From: Amanita rubescens
Taxonomy: Eukaryota > Basidiomycota > Agaricomycetes > Agaricales > Amanitaceae
Direction of reading: 5' to 3'
NCBI GenBank assembly: GCA_015039365.1
Contig: WION01000056.1
Coordinates: 159,180-223,179 of the forward strand
DNA length: 64,000 bases
Every line of letters begins with the position of its first letter. Position 1 is the stretch's first letter. The notes beneath the pieces are model-generated. The model did no database searches. It was not told where the DNA came from and saw only the letters and a list, made by a program, of their open reading frames with translations. The translations under genes were made by a program, and so were the position numbers. This document shows positions 34,170 through 44,410 of this stretch, piece by piece.

Positions 34170-35081
34170 TCAGACTTTTGACATGTTAGCTGATGTAGAA
34201 TAAGGCCTCCCCCCACGTCCACGACCTGCTCCGCGGCCACGTCCGCGAGCACGTCCTCGTCCTCGACCACGTACTTGTTGCCATGGTTGCTGCTGTTGTT
34301 GCGACGTATTAGCCGTCGCGGCAGATTCAGGGTGCCTTCGGCGCCACTCATTCTGTATTAAGGGAAGTATCCCTTGGATCGTAAGATCCGATGGTTCTGT
34401 TGTGGCAAGAACCACAGCGGCAAAATTGTCCCAATGACGGGGGACAGCTGAAAGTACAATCATTGCCTGTACATTTGCAGGCAATGTAATTCCGCTTGAG
34501 GCTAAGCGGTTTATTATTGCGAGGAGGTCGTTTAAGGATTGTGTGGGATCCTTTTTATCTTGGAATTTCCAATTTATGGCTAATTGGAAATCATTGTATA
34601 TACCGGCGGATGTTGTCACACCGTATTGTTCTGCTAAGTTCTGCCATAGAACTCGGGCAGAAACTACATGTTCATTGATCTGCTGTATAGTAGCAGTACA
34701 TTTCATGTTTATGGATCCGAGGATGCGATCATCCTCGACGACCCAATCATCAAAGGCCTTTTTGATAGCCTCTGCATCATCAATCATTTGTTGAGTGATG
34801 GCTGGTTGTGCCGGTTGTGCCGGCATTGCGGGTATCGCATGTTCAGTTTCCGTTTCTGGAACTGCTGCTGTTGCTGGAACAGCTGGAACAAAGGCTTGAA
34901 CCCCTGTGTCCAGATAAAATTGTTCCAACGGCGTTATCCGTCTTGGACGAACATAATCGGTTTTTAGGTACCGATATAGACCTTTAGTTTGTAATAGGAA
35001 ACGCATCATGCGTTCCCATTCTTTATAGTTAGTTCCATTCAAAACGGGAATAGAACTGGGAATCATCAAGTCGTTAGACAT
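34170..35081 (-). CDS. Copia-type Gag protein, C-terminally truncated
   Basis: A 303-aa frame. The start VLNGTNYKEWERMMRFLLQ matches the N-terminal Gag signature of Ty1/copia elements. The core (DDRILGSINMKCTATIQQIN, LWQNLAEQYG, LLAIINRLASSG) is UBN2/Gag-pre-like. An Arg-Gly tail (RGRGRGRARGRGRG) ends in TSANMSKV. The expected CCHC knuckle and Pol are absent, so the original frame probably continued and was cut near 34190. The Ala/Pro-rich segment at residues ~65-95 is an insertion relative to the usual short Gag. The ATG follows the preceding stop by one base (TAATATG). Confidence 0.85.
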   Translation of the reverse strand: MSNDLMIPSSIPVLNGTNYKEWERMMRFLLQTKGLYRYLKTDYVRPRRITPLEQFYLDTGVQAFVPAVPATAAVPETETEHAIPAMPAQPAQPAITQQMIDDAEAIKKAFDDWVVEDDRILGSINMKCTATIQQINEHVVSARVLWQNLAEQYGVTTSAGIYNDFQLAINWKFQDKKDPTQSLNDLLAIINRLASSGITLPANVQAMIVLSAVPRHWDNFAAVVLATTEPSDLTIQGILPLIQNEWRRRHPESAATANTSQQQQQPWQQVRGRGRGRARGRGRGAGRGRGGRPYSTSANMSKV

Positions 35082-35082
35082 A

Positions 35083-35634
35083 TTAGACGAGGAAGGCGGT
35101 GGTGATGATTATGATATAGGCTGACAAAAGACGCCAAAAGAAACGGAAGTTTCTTTGATTTTCGAGGTTTTCAACCTCTTGGTTATCTCTTTCGAAATTA
35201 CGGCGTGTACGCCTATTTGCTATGTGTTGGGCTACTGAAGTGCCCCTGGGTGGAATCCAAAGATCTAAGGTGGGCGGAACTCCTTCTTCAATAGCTGCTT
35301 GTCTACGACGATGTATTATTTTGTCTTGCAAGGTACGACCGTTTCTAAGTCGTGCGGCTAGGAAGTGATCTCTTCGATCGTGAACTGTGACAGGTCCACG
35401 AGTTGTAACACCGAATCTGGTGTCAGGGTTGACAACACGAACTATCGTCCTAGTATAGGACGAAGATGGAATTGGTGCCGGTGTATCAATAAAAGTCCGG
35501 TCCCCTAAGATTAAGGGAAACGGAGGGATTGGAGCGTCGTAAGAAGGAGGTAATCTCCGGGCAGGAGGAAATGATTCTCCTTCGGCTTCGTAAACTGGTA
35601 ACGGAGTACTAGTTTCGGAATCCAGTTTTCTTTC
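35083..35634 (-). CDS. Extra ORF before gag with C-terminal membrane segment
   Basis: A 183-codon open frame that begins directly after a good acceptor (TTTTTTAG|GAAAG at 35635), so it is the second exon of a protein whose first exon I could not place. It is Pro/Arg-rich (FPPARRLPPSYDAPIPPFP), has RRRQAAIEEGVPPTLDLW in the middle, and ends in RFFWRLLSAYIIIITTAFLV, a hydrophobic membrane-anchor-like tail. Its TAA is separated from the gag ATG by a single T. Standard copia elements have no ORF here. An internal ATG exists at 35329-35331. Confidence 0.5.
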   Translation of the reverse strand, partial: ERKLDSETSTPLPVYEAEGESFPPARRLPPSYDAPIPPFPLILGDRTFIDTPAPIPSSSYTRTIVRVVNPDTRFGVTTRGPVTVHDRRDHFLAARLRNGRTLQDKIIHRRRQAAIEEGVPPTLDLWIPPRGTSVAQHIANRRTRRNFERDNQEVENLENQRNFRFFWRLLSAYIIIITTAFLV

Positions 35635-36679
35635 CTAAAAAAGAATTTAATGAGCTTAAAGCTTAATTAAAGCTAAAAGTCTAATTCGTCTTTATTAAGT
35701 TACCAGGGTGCCATAGACTAGAATGTCAGACTATATAGAGTTCCTCGGTTACGAGTACAGTCCATATTCGGTTAAACCAACCGACCCTGAGTAACTTAGT
35801 TACAAGCCAAGCTTAGATAAAGCTCAGGTCCACAGGTCCACTCGGTCTTGAAAGCTCGGATTATCCCTGAATGCTGTAAATGACATGCAAAATCAATCGC
35901 TGGCTCAAGCGCTCTTGGGCGAACCACGGTTTTACCCGTTGCGATTGTAAATAGGAATAATGTCTGGTCCATAAACCCCCCAGACCATTATATAAGCACG
36001 ACCAGTAATCAATATGAAACTTCTAAATGGGATTATGGGATCACCATAGAGCCCAAACTTAGAATGATCCTAACGATCATTCCAACTAAAGGAGTCCCTA
36101 AGGGTGCATCCTTAATAGACTGCGTGTACCACCCACAATGAGGTGTCAGCACGTCCTTTATACTAGAAGTTTCTATATACGAGCCATATTGTATTATAAA
36201 GCCTCTAGGGGCTTATGATGTTATATCGTGCATGAATACCCCAGTCACATCACAGAGGGCAAGTATAACTCTGTGGGGGCCGACGTTGCCATGCCAGCGT
36301 CGAGAAACATAGGTAGTACCCTTATCCCTGGGTGTCTAGGAGATCCCCCTAAAGCCCTAGGGTCCGGGCGCATGTCATTAGCGCATATGCCATATCAAGG
36401 ATTAGTGATATCAAGATGATAAGACCATATCAGGCTTGCTGCGATACTATACCAGTGGGACATCATGTCGGATGACGAGCAAGCGAGCGGCGATGTGGGT
36501 CCTGGCAATATCGACGGCGGGGCCCATAACCTGACGAAGAAGACAGGTCTACGCGAGAGCGTGTCCACAGCATGAGCAGGTGCAATAGCTTACCTATTGC
36601 GATATGATCTTAGCACTACCCTTCGGCGTAGTAGTGATAGTAAGAGGAAGAGAATGGATTGTCCTATTCTACGATACAG

Positions 36680-36700
36680 GACAGGTTTATATACTTAAGA
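36680..36700 (-). promoter_or_regulatory. TATA box of the copia element
   Basis: On the minus strand AAGTATATAAACC (around 36683-36697) lies inside the presumed LTR, with the Gag-proximal ORF downstream. This is the best promoter candidate; LTR borders are not proven because the other LTR is absent. Confidence 0.45.
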
Positions 36701-36945
36701 GAGAACAAATATGTGTCTACATATGTGTAAGCGTATAGTATAGATGGGAAGATATGGCGTGCTAAGCATACCATAAGGTGCAATCATGAGTCTATCATGA
36801 TGTCACTATGATATCATAATGAAGTCATTATGATGTCATCTCTATGTCATACATAAAGGATGACACGAGCGATATGAGTAACATTGATTGTAGTCAATCA
36901 GTAGTTAATCATTCTATAAATATAATTCTATATTTAACAGAAATC

Positions 36946-37285
36946 ACTTACTTGTCCAAAGGTGGCACCCGCGCACACTGTCATGCATTGTATGCAACGA
37001 TCACGAGGGATGAGAGGAAACAGCTCAGCGACAGAGGTGGTTATGGGCATGACGAAGAAACAAGGAAGAGAGGGGAAGGGAATTTTTTCTGTTTGTCACG
37101 GCGCTACTCTGTTTTACTTTTGCCGCTATAGTCACACAGCTGGGGGATGTCAGGTGGGCATTGCCATATTATTTTTCTGGTAACGATGAACAACGAGCAC
37201 AGTGAATAGGTATTGGTCGATATGCAAGGTGCTACTGCCGACCGCCAGCTCACTGGGTGACCCTCAGTGTCAAGATTTTCCTCAA
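36946..37285. other. Intergenic, nothing recognised
   Basis: Spacer between the copia remnant and the 10-bp repeats. No exon with splice support was found. Confidence 0.45.
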
Positions 37286-37289
37286 CATG

Positions 37290-37505
37290 TACCGGGATCG
37301 GAGTGACCTGAAGGGCTACGATGATCGAAAGGTCACGACGGGCATGCACGATGGGTATGCACGATGAAGCACGGCGGGGCATGATAGATCACGACGGATC
37401 ACGCCGATTCACGCTCGATCGCGGCGGATCACGGCGGATCACGGTAGATCACAATGATAATTAAATGTAATTAGATATTGTCCGATACGGACCGTCATAC
37501 ATTAG
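37290..37505. repeat. 10-bp tandem repeats followed by a dyad, copy 2
   Basis: Degenerate GGTCACGAC/GCATGCACGA units become regular 10-mers at 37387-37456 (GGATCACGCC, GATTCACGCT, CGATCGCGGC, GGATCACGGC, GGATCACGGT, AGATCACAAT). About 30 bases later comes TCCGATACGGACCGTCATAC, the counterpart of TCCAATATGGACCATCATAC in copy 1. Confidence 0.7.
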
Positions 37506-37539
37506 GAACGAATGAGAGCATGCACGAGGGAACCTTTGA

Positions 37540-37867
37540 ATGGCGTCAAGTGAGAAACGGCAAACAGATGCGTATGCAACAAAGAACGTTAATGACAAGG
37601 CCAGTCGAAGGGAAACGCGTACATTGCATTATAGGCAAGCGTTCCACATGGCTGAAGAGCTAAAGCGCCAACTCGGATTGCCAAATATAGACAACCTTCA
37701 CAGCACATGTTTGGACAATAGCTTTACGAAGGTCTATTCCGTGATGGCGCTGCATGAGAAAGCCAGAAACGGCAAGTCGGTAGCTATCATGTACCCGGTT
37801 CTTGAGTGAGAAGTCTTATACACATCGATGATGCTAATTTACTGTCGACAGTCACATCTATTGTTGA
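37540..37867 (+). CDS. Small unknown protein, 2 exons
   Basis: Exons 37540-37805 and 37852-37867 (GTGAGA donor, branch-like GCTAATTTAC, CAG acceptor) give 93 aa ending MYPVLDHIYC. The sequence is mostly helical and charged (YRQAFHMAEELKRQLGLPN) with LDNSFTKVYSVMALHEKARN. There is no signal peptide, no membrane segment and no family I recognise. The clean intron and lack of repeats favour a real gene. Confidence 0.5.
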
Positions 37868-38069
37868 CTCGCGAATAATGTAAAGGGTCGTGTTATGATG
37901 ATGCTTTGTCTATGAGGGAATCTGCCTTGAACGGTGCTGATTCTGTGTGTATCACTGCCTAGTTTTCACGACGACCGAAAATCGCAAGTCAGCGCACGTG
38001 TGCGGGACCGCCGCGTTCCAAATTACGCGTCGCGCTTCACGGTCACGTAAACATGTACAAACAACTAAG

Positions 38070-40491
38070 ATGAATGACTTTGACGTCGTCGACGACAGCG
38101 AAGGCGAAGAACTTGAATTTGGGCCGTCCAAAGCTACCAGGGCGCTATCTTCAATAGAGACAGCAGAGACGGGCGATGATGGGCAGCGGCGCGTCTCTTC
38201 AGTCGTCACCGCGAGCCTGGGCGCTTCGTTGACGGTGGCAAGAAGGCATGAACTGGACGCGTCAACGATGGCTAGGATGCCTAACATGGATTTCGTGGAT
38301 TTTCCTGATTCTCTCAGCATTGCCGATCGCGCAAAAACGCGCCAGAGGAGCACCAGGCAGCCTTCGTTGCCAATGCCTGGACCAAGTGCACGCGTTTCCC
38401 ACCCATTCGACGAAGGCACACCGTTCGACTCGTACCATGTCCCGGATATGCTTGGGGACGATGACAGCGAGGACTTCGCTGCTTCTCGCTCCAAGTCCAA
38501 GCCGAAGCAGAAGAAGCCTGTCGAGATTCAAGATTCTTTACGTAGCTCAAACGTTGGCAACGACCCGAACCCGGCTCTTCCTGCAGCGGATATCCATATA
38601 TCTGGGAGAGGCCAGTTCTCCCCGCCACCACCTCAATCAAGGCCAAAGCCTCGGCCCATCAAGCGCACTCCAAAGACTATTAATGTCGAGCCACCGTGGG
38701 TCGAAACAACTAATCAAGAACAACAACCGACTTCACAGCTATCTTTACCAGTCCCTACATCTCCTCTTCCACCGTCGGATCCTCCGCCTCCATCGACTAT
38801 GTTGAACGACCATGGTGGCAGCATGCCGCCCATTGTAACGTTGCCTGATCCACCCTCTTCGCCTTCCTCTCTATTCAGTATAGGAGATAAAGGAGCGGGA
38901 GACACGCATATACCCAGCGTTGAAGATGATCCTTTGCTTATGGGACCTCCTTCCACATTCTTTACCGGATCCTCCTCGTCTGATCCTCCTCCCCAACCTC
39001 CCCAACAGCAAAGAGAATCGAGAGGGAAGATAAGCGAAGCTGTTGACTTCATCGATCTATGCACAGCCCCACCTCAATCGATGGGCGTACAGATCTTGGC
39101 TGTTAAGAAAACTACCAGCAGCAAGAAAGGAAAGGAGAAGGAACAAACGGAGTCTCGGGGTGCAGAGAAGAGTAAAAATAAGGCAAAGGGGAAGAGAAAG
39201 GCGAGGGATGAAGAAGAGTTTGAGTTTGATCTGGACGGCGAAGACGAGTACGAGGAGAGCGGGAAGGTCAAGAAGTCGAAAACTGCAGCTTCGAAAAGAG
39301 GAAAGGAGAAGAAAGCCGCTGCGTCGAAAAAGGTGGTCGCTCGGACGAAGAGCACGCAAAAGAGGAGTGGGAAAGAGACGACGAAAGAGGCACCTGGTAG
39401 AGAGGATAACCCAGAATGTCGTCCTCAAACATCGACGCCTTCAGATAAAGCACCCGTCAGGCCGCCGGATCTTTCCACGGCCGATAACAATCTAGGCGAG
39501 GCTGGAGCACCTCCTAACTTCGTACCAGACTCGGAAGGCGAGGATATGGTCGGCCCAAGGAGCGTAATAGCTGCGCCTAAGTCCAGTGGAAAAAAGCGGA
39601 GGAATCTTGTTACCTATGACGAAGATGATGAGGCAGGCGGACAAGAGGAAGAGAGTTCTAGCCCTAAGAAGAAGGCGAGGACAAGACGCGGAACGCAAGC
39701 CAACGTAAAGAAGGACACCCTCAGGCTTCAGCCTGAGAAGATTCGGAGCGGGAAAGTTAGACAGAAGGGGAAAAGAGTGGTTTCATCCGATGAAGAAGAG
39801 GATGGCCTTAATGACGACACGGTGCGCAGGAGGAAGAAAGGCGCGGCTGTCCTCTCGAGCGATGATGATGCGGCCGCCGAAGATGAATCAACCAAGGTGT
39901 GTCAATTTTTTGCAGTTGTATCCGAGCATGTTTATTTCATCATCGCAGGAGAACGTACATCCCCGGAGCAGTGGCACCGTCGGGAGTACGACCTCAAGTA
40001 GTCCAAAGCCAAAACCGCCTCCTCCAAAACCTGTCCCAAATCATGACAACGACAATACAACCGTCAAGCCAGTGTCCACTAGTCTTACCTCCCGTTATAC
40101 CATCGCCCCCAAAACAAAACTAACGCCCATGAGCGAATTGATAAGACGCGTTAATTCGCTCCCTCAAACACCCACCCCAATCGGAAAAGATAAGGCACCG
40201 TCTGTCCTGCGTCCCGCATCAGGGGTCGCATATTCACCGTATACTAAATCTTCACGGTCATTCCTCTCCAAAATTGCCCCGCTTCATCCCAACCGGCGTA
40301 CACCGCCTCCGCCCCCACCCCCGCCGCCTCCACGGAAAAAGTCGAAAAAGGAGATAGAGAGGGAAGAGCGGTGGGAGGAAGAGTTGATAGAGAACGTGGG
40401 CGGCCCTGCGGCGTGGAGCTGTTTATCGAAAGAGGAGAGGAAGGAGATGAGGAGGGGCAAGTGGGCGATGGAGATGGGTTTTGATGATTGA
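38070..40491 (+). CDS. Conserved-looking disordered nuclear protein, 789 aa
   Basis: Exons 38070-39896 and 39949-40491 join in phase. The protein starts MNDFDVVDDSEGEELEFGP. It is largely disordered: Pro-rich (residues ~200-320), then Lys/Arg/Glu-rich with several basic nuclear signals (KSKNKAKGKRKARDEEE, SPKKKARTRR) and acidic casein-kinase-like SSDEEED patches. The last ~110 residues look more ordered: YTIAPKTKLTPMSELIRRVN, SPYTKSSRSFLSKIAPLHP, a poly-Pro run and KKEIEREERWEEELIENVGG ending KWAMEMGFDD. This C-terminal block is the likely conserved module. I cannot name the family; chromatin or DNA-repair function would be a guess. The frame is open 123 nt further upstream, but the ATG at 38070 gives the more typical acidic N-terminus. 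Confidence 0.7.
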
Positions 40492-40780
40492 GCTCGATCA
40501 TCTCGCGGTCGGTGGCGATCCTGCCTCATTCAACTGTGCAATTCGGTCCTGTATGTATATTACCAATTTCTTATTGTTGCTATGCGCGGGACTCATGCTA
40601 AGTGAGTAGAACACAGTGACACTATTCAATGCTGTGACCGGCTCAGTTGACAAACGGAATAACCCTCATGCGCCACTCCTATCAGTGTGTCATGTATTGG
40701 TAACCAACAATCCATGGCCACGGGGGGTATCAATGAAAGCCAAGTGTGCCGCCAAGCCCAAAAGCAATGTGAGGACCGAG

Positions 40781-40862
40781 CATAAAAAGTGAAAGCGGGC
40801 TATGCGATTCGCTCACCCGTCCTTGTGCACTGATCTTACCCTCAACGTGCTGGTCACTTGAG
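40781..40862 (+). promoter_or_regulatory. TATA box and leader element of secreted-family copy A
   Basis: CATAAAAAG at 40781 and a one-base-shorter leader element GTGCTGGTCACTTGAG at 40847-40862. The element lies 66 bases after the TATA box and 86 before the ATG, similar to the other copies. Confidence 0.6.
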
Positions 40863-40932
40863 GATCCAACCAGTCGCCATCGTTCGTACAGCCTCGTTCG
40901 ACTCTAACATCTATTCGACCTACATTCTCGAC

Positions 40933-41417
40933 ATGATTATCATGTTGCTTTTCCGTATCGCCACTTTTGTGGCCTTCCTTCACTTGATCCGACCTTCAAT
41001 CGGTCTCCCCATTGAGTGTGTTTTGAATTTAATCCGTACTTTTCAATAGAATGTTGACTCGTCTCTAGTGTCACGGATGTCATGCAGCAGTTGGATTCGC
41101 GATCGTTTCAGCCGATGGGTAATCTAGGAGTACCTTTGTCCAGACGGGAACAGTAAGACGTTCTTCAAAGCGACTATAATATCAACATATATATTGATTT
41201 ACATTGTATCAGGCCTGAACTCGTGACCAGAGATTTTGGGGATGCAGCTAAAGCCGCTGTCTTTCGTGGTGTCCTCGCGGCTAACGATGTTGTCAGCGGT
41301 GTAGGGGACGGCGTCACGGCAGTGGGGAACGGCATCGGGGAGGTGACAGGAAAAATACGGAATGGTATCAATAAGAACATGCCGACTCAGTCACAAATAA
41401 ATAATTATAGTGACTGA
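40933..41417 (+). CDS. Small secreted-family protein, copy A
   Basis: Exons 40933-41015 (83 nt), 41069-41152 (84 nt) and 41213-41417 give 123 aa. Exon 1 encodes a signal peptide (MIIMLLFRIATFVAFLHLIR then PSIGLPI) and stops at the same phase-2 position as all paralogues. Exon 2 ends in LSRREQ, a dibasic site where copy C has LFKREQ. Exon 3 starts PELVTRDFGDAAKAAVFRG, aligning with MELETRQPLGTLAKVAIGA of copy C, and continues as a Gly/Val-rich amphipathic segment (NDVVSGVGDGVTAVGNGIG). It is the most diverged member and has no low-complexity tract. Function unknown; no cysteine motif. Confidence 0.7.
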
Positions 41418-42417
41418 ACAGACTATAATTTATTCAGGTTTTACTCGCTCTCCCTTGAAGCTTGAAGGCTCGCAGTGGGAATGAAACAAGACTTGAGGAG
41501 GTGGTTTAAATAATATACAAGTGCAACAGTTCAAATATTCCCTTGCATACAACAAGCGTGCTGCGTGTGACGAAGGTGCCGCCGGAGCTGTGCATTTTCC
41601 ATAAGCTCGAAACCTCTTGAAACTCGTAACTAGGCGTCTTTGCCCATTTTCCGACTCCGAGAGCCACAAGTATTATTCGGTTTGACGTTATATATAGCTG
41701 CAACAGCTCCCAACCGATATCTTACTGCTTGGGTTTGAAATTGAGGTTGAATCTTTTTCTTTTTCTTTTTTTGTTAAATTTCGTTTGGGGTTCTAGCGAA
41801 AAACTGGGACGCAAGTTTGCCCGGCATTGGCATTGAATCGGAATCCTGATCTAATGGATTGCGGGAAGCGTTTGATGGGGACAGATCTCGAGTGGATAAG
41901 ATTTTGAATCCACTCAGCTACGCTAGGGGACTGTTTTCGGTGAATGCGGGCCTTTTATGACGGGCCTCTTCTCCCCTGGCTGCCCGAGTCGGCGCGCGCC
42001 AAACTTCAGTTCGATTACCAAGAGCCAAGCTCCGAATTATGCCGCTGTCATTGGAGAGCCCTCGTCCTCTTCATTCACATCCATGCGCAAGCGAGACGGC
42101 TGACCTATGTATGTCGGTTCCAATTCCAGTGCTAAGTGGATCAATCGGGCTACCTACGAGTAGACAAAAAAGGTTAGTTTCCTGATTAGGGCATCGGTGA
42201 TCTTATCTCATCAGTAGTTACGCCTTCTCGGACTCCAAGTAGCATTGATTCTCAGCCAAGAGATGGCGGTTGGCGCGCTGATCGAGAGGTTACTATTTTG
42301 GTTCAAGGCTATACCTCTGGACAACCGGCTGGTCATATTAGACCTGGAAAGAGAAGTACAAAAAAAGATAAGGGAACAGTATAACAGGCGGCCTTCTCTG
42401 GTGCACTCGAACTCCAA
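41418..42417. other. Intergenic between copies A and B
   Basis: No intact paralogue is present. Near 42300-42360 CAACCGGCTGGTCATATTAG resembles the promoter motif AACCRGTTGATCAT found upstream of copies D and E, so it probably holds the copy B promoter. The remainder shows nothing recognisable. Confidence 0.45.
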
Positions 42418-42435
42418 GTGCCGGTTCACTTGAGT
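42418..42435 (+). promoter_or_regulatory. 18-bp leader element of copy B
   Basis: GTGCCGGTTCACTTGAGT, one mismatch from the family consensus, 45 bases before the ATG. A clear TATA box is not seen; the nearest A-rich stretch is at ~42357-42367. Confidence 0.6.
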
Positions 42436-42462
42436 TCATTCTTCGCCCTCAATACTTTAATA

Positions 42463-43180
42463 ATGGTTCAATTCATCGCTGCGACGTCTGTTGTATTTAT
42501 TCAACTTGCCATGTTGATCAGGGTCTGCGTTGGTCTTCCAATCGAGTGTGTGTTGTTCCCGTAACCTGCTGGCCAGTTCAGTCTAATGTTACACCAGATC
42601 TGGGAGAACGTTTGAACGTCGAGCGTTCTCTGAACGTGATCAGATGGAGTTGGAAAGGAGAACGCCTATAAAACCAATTCGGGCGTTTAGGGCGATTGCT
42701 GCGGGGGTAAAGACTGCTGCGATGGTCATAAATGGCCATCCAATAGCACAAGAGCAACAACAAAACCAACAAAACCAACAAAACCAACAAAACCAACAAA
42801 ACCAACAAAACCAACAAAACCAACAAAACCAACAAAACCAACAAAACCAACAAAACCAACAAAACCAACAAAACCAACAAAACCAACAAAACCAACAAAA
42901 CCAACAAAACCAACAAAACCAACAAAACCAACAATCACCAGCATCCACGTCTCATACTACTCTACTGACATCCAACCCTATGTTCAAATATCGCATGGCC
43001 CCGAGTCCAATGACAGTCGGCATCCGCAAAGATCGAAGATATCTAAGCATTCACACGAAAGTCGGCCATCACTGTTCCAGACGAACCGCTAAGATGCAGC
43101 TCATCCAGGTTCAAACGCACCCGGAACTCTTGGCTATCACATCCATCATGATCATGATGAAGGTTTCTATGTTTCGGTAG
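42463..43180 (+). CDS. Small secreted-family protein, copy B, with NQQ repeats
   Basis: Exons 42463-42545 (83 nt) and 42598-43180 give 221 aa. The signal peptide is MVQFIAATSVVFIQLAMLIR then VCVGLPI. Exon 2 corresponds to exons 2 and 3 of the paralogues fused: SGRTFERRAFSERDQMELER followed by RTPIKPIRAFRAIAAGVKTA. Then come about 19 NQQ tripeptides (42755-42932). The last ~80 residues, rich in Met, Lys and His, match no other copy and may be a shifted frame caused by repeat-length change. A Gln/Asn tract of this kind is prion-like in composition. Role unknown. Confidence 0.65.
42755..42932 (+). repeat. Nonanucleotide coding minisatellite (AACCAACAA)n
   Basis: About 19-20 perfect tandem copies of a 9-bp unit encoding Asn-Gln-Gln inside copy B. 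Perfect identity between units indicates recent slippage and likely length polymorphism. Confidence 0.95.
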
Positions 43181-43240
43181 GTCACGCCGTCTTGGTGAGC
43201 AACCATCTGGTCATGTGCAGATGGGGCCTCCCTCTCAATG

Positions 43241-43316
43241 CATAAAAGGCGGCCATTCTCCACATCATCCCCCAGCGCAGAGCACTCTCAAACTCCAAGT
43301 GCTGGTTCACTTGAGT
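43241..43316 (+). promoter_or_regulatory. TATA box and leader element of copy C
   Basis: CATAAAAGG at 43241 and GTGCTGGTTCACTTGAGT at 43299-43316, 58 bases apart and 78 bases before the ATG. Confidence 0.75.
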
Positions 43317-43376
43317 TTATTCTTCGTCCCACTCTTATCCATTTCTCAAATCCATCCGCAACCCTCTTACTAAACA

Positions 43377-43963
43377 ATGGTTCAATTCGCCGTTGCGACG
43401 TCTATTGCACTCGTTCAGTTGGCCATGTTGGCACAGACCTCGTATGGTCTTCCTGTCGAGTGCGTGCTATTCCTGTATAATGCATGACTACTTTGCTGAC
43501 TCGACACTAGACCTGGGACCAAGTTTGAAGCGCGAGCGATCATGGACAATACTGATTCCCAGTGAGATTACTAACTTTACCGACCAACTCATAATAACTA
43601 AATCGTTTTTCAAGGCTCTTCAAACGTGAACAAATGGAGTTGGAAACGAGGCAGCCTCTTGGAACGTTGGCAAAAGTAGCGATAGGAGCAACAGGAATAG
43701 GGTTGGGTTACCTCGCATACCAACATATCAAAAAAGTGAGAGAACGAAAAGCACAACAAGCGGCGGCAGCAGCATCGAACCCACCTGGTGGGGGTGGGGG
43801 TGGGGGTGGGGGTGGCGACCAGGGCGGATATGGAACCGGAAATGGTAATTCTAAACGCGAGTGGAACGACTTTCAGGAGCGTTATTGGGATGATGGTCTT
43901 GAGGAGCGCGGATGGGACGATGTTTTGGAGGAACGAGGACTCTTCATGGATGAGCTAGACTAG
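43377..43963 (+). CDS. Small secreted-family protein, copy C, Gly-rich
   Basis: Exons 43377-43459 (83 nt), 43511-43561 (51 nt) and 43615-43963 give 160 aa. Signal peptide MVQFAVATSIALVQLAMLAQ then TSYGLPV; cleavage after YG or LPV is plausible. Exon 2 encodes PGTKFEARAIMDNTDS and exon 3 opens LFKREQMELETRQPLG with a Lys-Arg Kex2-type site. A small-residue helix (AKVAIGATGIGLGYLAYQHI) could be a second membrane segment. Then a Gly10 run (GGGGGT repeats at ~43789-43816) and a tail with the repeat (D/E)ERGWDDVLEERG ending FMDELD. No family outside this cluster is recognised. Confidence 0.75.
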
Positions 43964-44275
43964 ATCATATTGTACCTGCCCTTCCAAGTCATGATGGAGT
44001 AGAGATCAAGCCTTTGATAGCGGAATGATTTTGTCGGCTGTTTGAGTAGCACGCACTGCAGTTGCGTCGGCGGCCGTATTATTGATCTCCAAAATTTAAT
44101 GTTGATAGTGCCCTTATGTCCAGGTTGAACCATTGTAACATATGTATACTTGCGATCGCGCGACTCAGACTAAGTAAGAGACGACAAATCACGCGACCCG
44201 CCATCAAATTGTTCGCCGGCAATCAAAGTGGCAACCGGTTGATCATCAAAGATATCGTGTTGGATCTGCCTGGGG
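43964..44275. other. Intergenic with copy D upstream region
   Basis: 3' flank of copy C followed by the promoter motif of copy D: GGCAACCGGTTGATCATC at ~44230 with ATCGTGTTGGAT downstream, shared with both promoter copies upstream of copy E. Confidence 0.55.
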
Positions 44276-44354
44276 GATTAAAAGACTGACCACCGTTCCT
44301 TGACAATCCCCCAGTGTCACTAACTCCAACTCAAAAGTGCTGGTTCACTTGAGT
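44276..44354 (+). promoter_or_regulatory. TATA box and leader element of copy D
   Basis: GATTAAAAGAC at 44276 and GTGCTGGTTCACTTGAGT at 44337-44354, 74 bases before the ATG. The promoter is preserved although the gene is damaged. Confidence 0.7.
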
Positions 44355-44410
44355 TACTCCTTCATCGTCCTCATAACTCTTTTACCCATAACCTTCTTAC
44401 CTAGTAGAGG

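Larger units (their letters stand above)
34170..36945 (-). mobile_element. Truncated Ty1/copia-type retroelement
   Basis: Minus-strand remnant: a probable 5' LTR/promoter region (about 36945-36470), a ~0.85-kb leader or intron, an extra ORF (35634-35083) and gag (35081-34170). Protease, integrase, RT and RNase H are missing; the sequence stops after the Gag RG-rich region and runs into the repeats at 34.0-34.1 kb. No second LTR is present. Confidence 0.75.

Noticed and set aside
42578..42948. Minus-strand frames of copy B encoding FCW, GFV or LLV repeats
   Set aside because: They are shadows of the (AACCAACAA)n repeat; the plus frame is the one connected to a signal peptide and splice sites.
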